Shown here one piece after another: positions 5,931 to 6,936 of a stretch of 6,936 nucleotides of DNA (its first letter is position 1; each line of letters begins with the position of its first letter). Origin of the DNA: Desulfurococcales archaeon (GTDB lineage Archaea; Thermoproteota; Thermoprotei_A; Sulfolobales; Acidilobaceae); assembly GCA_015521095.1 (NCBI GenBank), contig WAOU01000043.1, positions 1 through 6,936 on the forward strand, written 5' to 3'. A program made the position numbers and the translations under genes. The notes beneath the pieces are model-generated. The model was not told where the DNA came from, ran no database searches, and was given only the letters and a program-made list of their open reading frames with translations.

Positions 5931-5982
5931 TTATTTTAAGGCACGCTAAGCGCGATATCAAACAATTCTCCCTCTTGTTTTT
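5931..5982 (+). terminator. Possible T-rich termination region after the thermosome gene
   Basis: Two T-rich stretches follow the stop codon: TTATTTT (5931-5937) and CTCTTGTTTTT (5972-5982). Archaeal RNA polymerase often stops at oligo-T without a hairpin, so either may end the thermosome transcript. The second overlaps the TATA-like element of the next gene. Confidence 0.3.
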
Positions 5983-5986
5983 AAAT
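5977..5986 (+). promoter_or_regulatory. Probable TATA box of the AK6/Fap7-type gene
   Basis: GTTTTTAAAT lies about 45 bp before the start codon and predicts a transcript start near 6007, a leader of about 20 nt. This suggests the kinase gene is transcribed separately from the thermosome gene 129 bp upstream. Confidence 0.45.
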
Positions 5987-6026
5987 CCACAAAAATCACT
6001 GGTTAATCTGGAAGCCACGGGATACA

Positions 6027-6602
6027 GTGTTGCAGAAAATAATTATAGTCACTGGAACACCTGGAACGGGGAAAACCTCTGTCTCTAAAAGACTTTCAAA
6101 AGATTTGCATTGCATCTATATAAACACTTCAGAGCTCGCATTAAAACACGGAGCCGCATACAAAGATCCTACTGGAAGAGACACCACGGTCATTAAGGAA
6201 GACGTGTTGATTAGAGAGATAAAGCATATTGTTAACAATAGCCTGGGCAAATGTGTTGTTATAGATAGTCACTACCCGGGCATCCTTGAATTCTTGAAGA
6301 AATACGATCCGCTAGTAATAGTTTTGAGAACAATCCCTGAAACACTCATTAAACGCCTGGAAGAGAGGGGGTGGAGTAGAAACAAAGTTCTAGAGAACGC
6401 TGAAGCTGAACTCTTGGGTATAGTAGATCAAGAGGCGCGTAGCGTGTTTTCTAGAGTTTATTCCATTGATACTACTGGAAAATCGGTGGATGAAACCCTG
6501 AAGATCATTTATGGATTAATTAAAGATCCATATAGAATAGGTGGAAAGCTCGAAAAACCTATAGATTGGCTGGAAAAACTAGATTACGTGGTATTAAGGT
6601 AA
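6027..6602 (+). CDS. fap7: AK6/Fap7-type adenylate kinase, probable small-subunit maturation factor
   Basis: A 191-residue P-loop NMP kinase of the AK6 (Fap7/hCINAP) family. Family members have adenylate kinase/ATPase activity and, in yeast and in archaea tested, act in late small-subunit ribosome maturation through uS11. Visible motifs are Walker A GTPGTGKTS (10-18), the NMP-binding region after it (about 30-60), VVIDSHYPG (77-85, the family's Walker B-like D-x-H), VIVLRTIPETLIKRLEERGWS (97-117, leading into the short lid), KVLENAEAELLGIV (120-133) and DTTGKS near residue 152. The C-terminal tail (IGGKLEKPIDWLEKLDYVVLR) fits archaeal members. The start is uncertain: the GTG at 6027 or the next codon, TTG at 6030. 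GGGAT (6019-6023) is 3 nt from the GTG and 6 nt from the TTG, which slightly favours TTG. The last 9 bp overlap the convergent ATPase gene. Confidence 0.85.
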   Translation: MLQKIIIVTGTPGTGKTSVSKRLSKDLHCIYINTSELALKHGAAYKDPTGRDTTVIKEDVLIREIKHIVNNSLGKCVVIDSHYPGILEFLKKYDPLVIVLRTIPETLIKRLEERGWSRNKVLENAEAELLGIVDQEARSVFSRVYSIDTTGKSVDETLKIIYGLIKDPYRIGGKLEKPIDWLEKLDYVVLR

Positions 6603-6936
6603 GTCTATTTTAACTAGAATTGGACTCCTATAAATATTGGATTGAATTATAGCTTCGCCATTATCTAGCTTATCAAGCAATTGGAGATACTCCTCGCTTA
6701 GACTCATCGAGTTAGCTATAACTTGTTTGTCAGCACCCGACCGAATTGCATGAACGATTTTAGTATTAAGATTTGCAAGCACTTGCCTAGGCATTATTGA
6801 TGGATTCTGGGTCACTAAAATCACTCCAAGACCAAATTTTCTACCTTCAATTATAATGTTCGATACCAACTCGGAGTTTAGAGTCCCTATAAGGTTCTGC
6901 GCCTCTTCCAATACTAGGAGAACCTTAGACCTCGAC
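6594..6936 (-). CDS. HerA/DUF87-type ATPase, C-terminal part, cut by window edge
   Basis: The last 113 or so codons of a HerA/FtsK-superfamily ATPase; the frame is open to the right edge, so Walker A and the N-terminal domain lie outside. What is visible begins SRSKVLLVLEEAQN, the Walker B strand with catalytic Glu-Glu-Ala and Gln-Asn. It continues with IIEGRKFGLGVILVTQNPS, matching the family's E-GRKFG-x-G and TQ-x-P segments. Then come VLANLNTKIVHAI, where the conserved Asn and the strand after it lie, and a C-terminal strand region ending ILVKIDLP. The leucine codon at 6911 is a TTG inside Walker B and is not a start. HerA pumps DNA ends with the nuclease NurA in archaeal recombination, but archaea carry several HerA/DUF87 paralogues, so the exact role is not certain from this piece. 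It converges on the AK6-type gene with a 9-bp overlap. Confidence 0.85.
   Translation of the reverse strand, partial: SRSKVLLVLEEAQNLIGTLNSELVSNIIIEGRKFGLGVILVTQNPSIMPRQVLANLNTKIVHAIRSGADKQVIANSMSLSEEYLQLLDKLDNGEAIIQSNIYRSPILVKIDLP

Noticed and set aside
5944..5952. CGCTAAGCG palindrome after the thermosome gene
   Set aside because: It is only 9 bp with a 1-nt centre, too tight for a hairpin, and it has no clear relation to either gene. Likely chance.
6594..6911. The ATPase fragment as a complete 105-residue protein starting at 6911
   Set aside because: The codon at 6911 is TTG inside the Walker B strand, and the frame stays open and family-like to the window edge.
1..6936. CRISPR array, insertion sequence, tRNA or rRNA gene, prophage remnant
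   Set aside because: I saw no regularly spaced repeats, transposase motifs, tRNA cloverleaf or rRNA-like sequence on either strand.

Overview
The window reads as chromosomal core-gene DNA from a hyperthermophilic archaeon. The thermosome, eS17, ABCE1/Rli1, a Cgi121-like KEOPS subunit, an AK6/Fap7-type kinase, a HerA-type ATPase and a type V fructose-bisphosphate aldolase/phosphatase are archaeal in type. TATA/BRE promoters, GGTG-type Shine-Dalgarno sites and heavy use of ATA, CTA and AGG codons fit a crenarchaeon (Thermoproteota). Desulfurococcales is my best guess, from overall feel rather than a search. There are no mobile elements, CRISPR arrays, tRNAs or rRNAs. Coding density is high and no gap exceeds about 200 bp.

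Layout. Bases 1-514 (minus) hold the N-terminal 171 codons of the gluconeogenic FBP aldolase/phosphatase, which runs off the left edge. Bases 587-2398 (minus) are ABCE1. The 2399-2593 gap holds a divergent promoter pair and, on the plus strand, a very good candidate C/D box guide sRNA (2510-2574). Bases 2594-4095 (minus) look like a three-gene unit read in the order eS17, then a ubiquitin-like/phosphoribosyltransferase fusion, then a Cgi121-like protein. The last two genes overlap by ATGA. A divergent regulatory region (4096-4253) separates eS17 from the thermosome subunit (4254-5897, plus). An AK6/Fap7-type P-loop kinase follows (6027-6602, plus). Its last 9 bp overlap, tail to tail, the end of a HerA/DUF87-type ATPase (6594-6936, minus) that runs off the right edge.

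Theme. Most of the window serves ribosomes and tRNA: ribosome recycling (ABCE1), a small-subunit protein (eS17), probable small-subunit maturation (AK6/Fap7), tRNA t6A modification (Cgi121) and rRNA or tRNA 2'-O-methylation (the sRNA). Protein folding, gluconeogenesis and DNA-end processing genes sit beside these.

The most unusual item is the 247-residue fusion at 3076-3819. An Urm1/MoaD-like beta-grasp domain ends in Ser-His-Gly-Gly and is followed at once by a complete PRPP-binding phosphoribosyltransferase. A TAG codon lies directly after the Gly-Gly codons in the +1 frame. The next most interesting items are the C/D sRNA, with two guides of exactly 12 nt, and the matching promoter elements of the sRNA and ABCE1. 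The thermosome control region also carries a 12-bp direct repeat and a palindrome.
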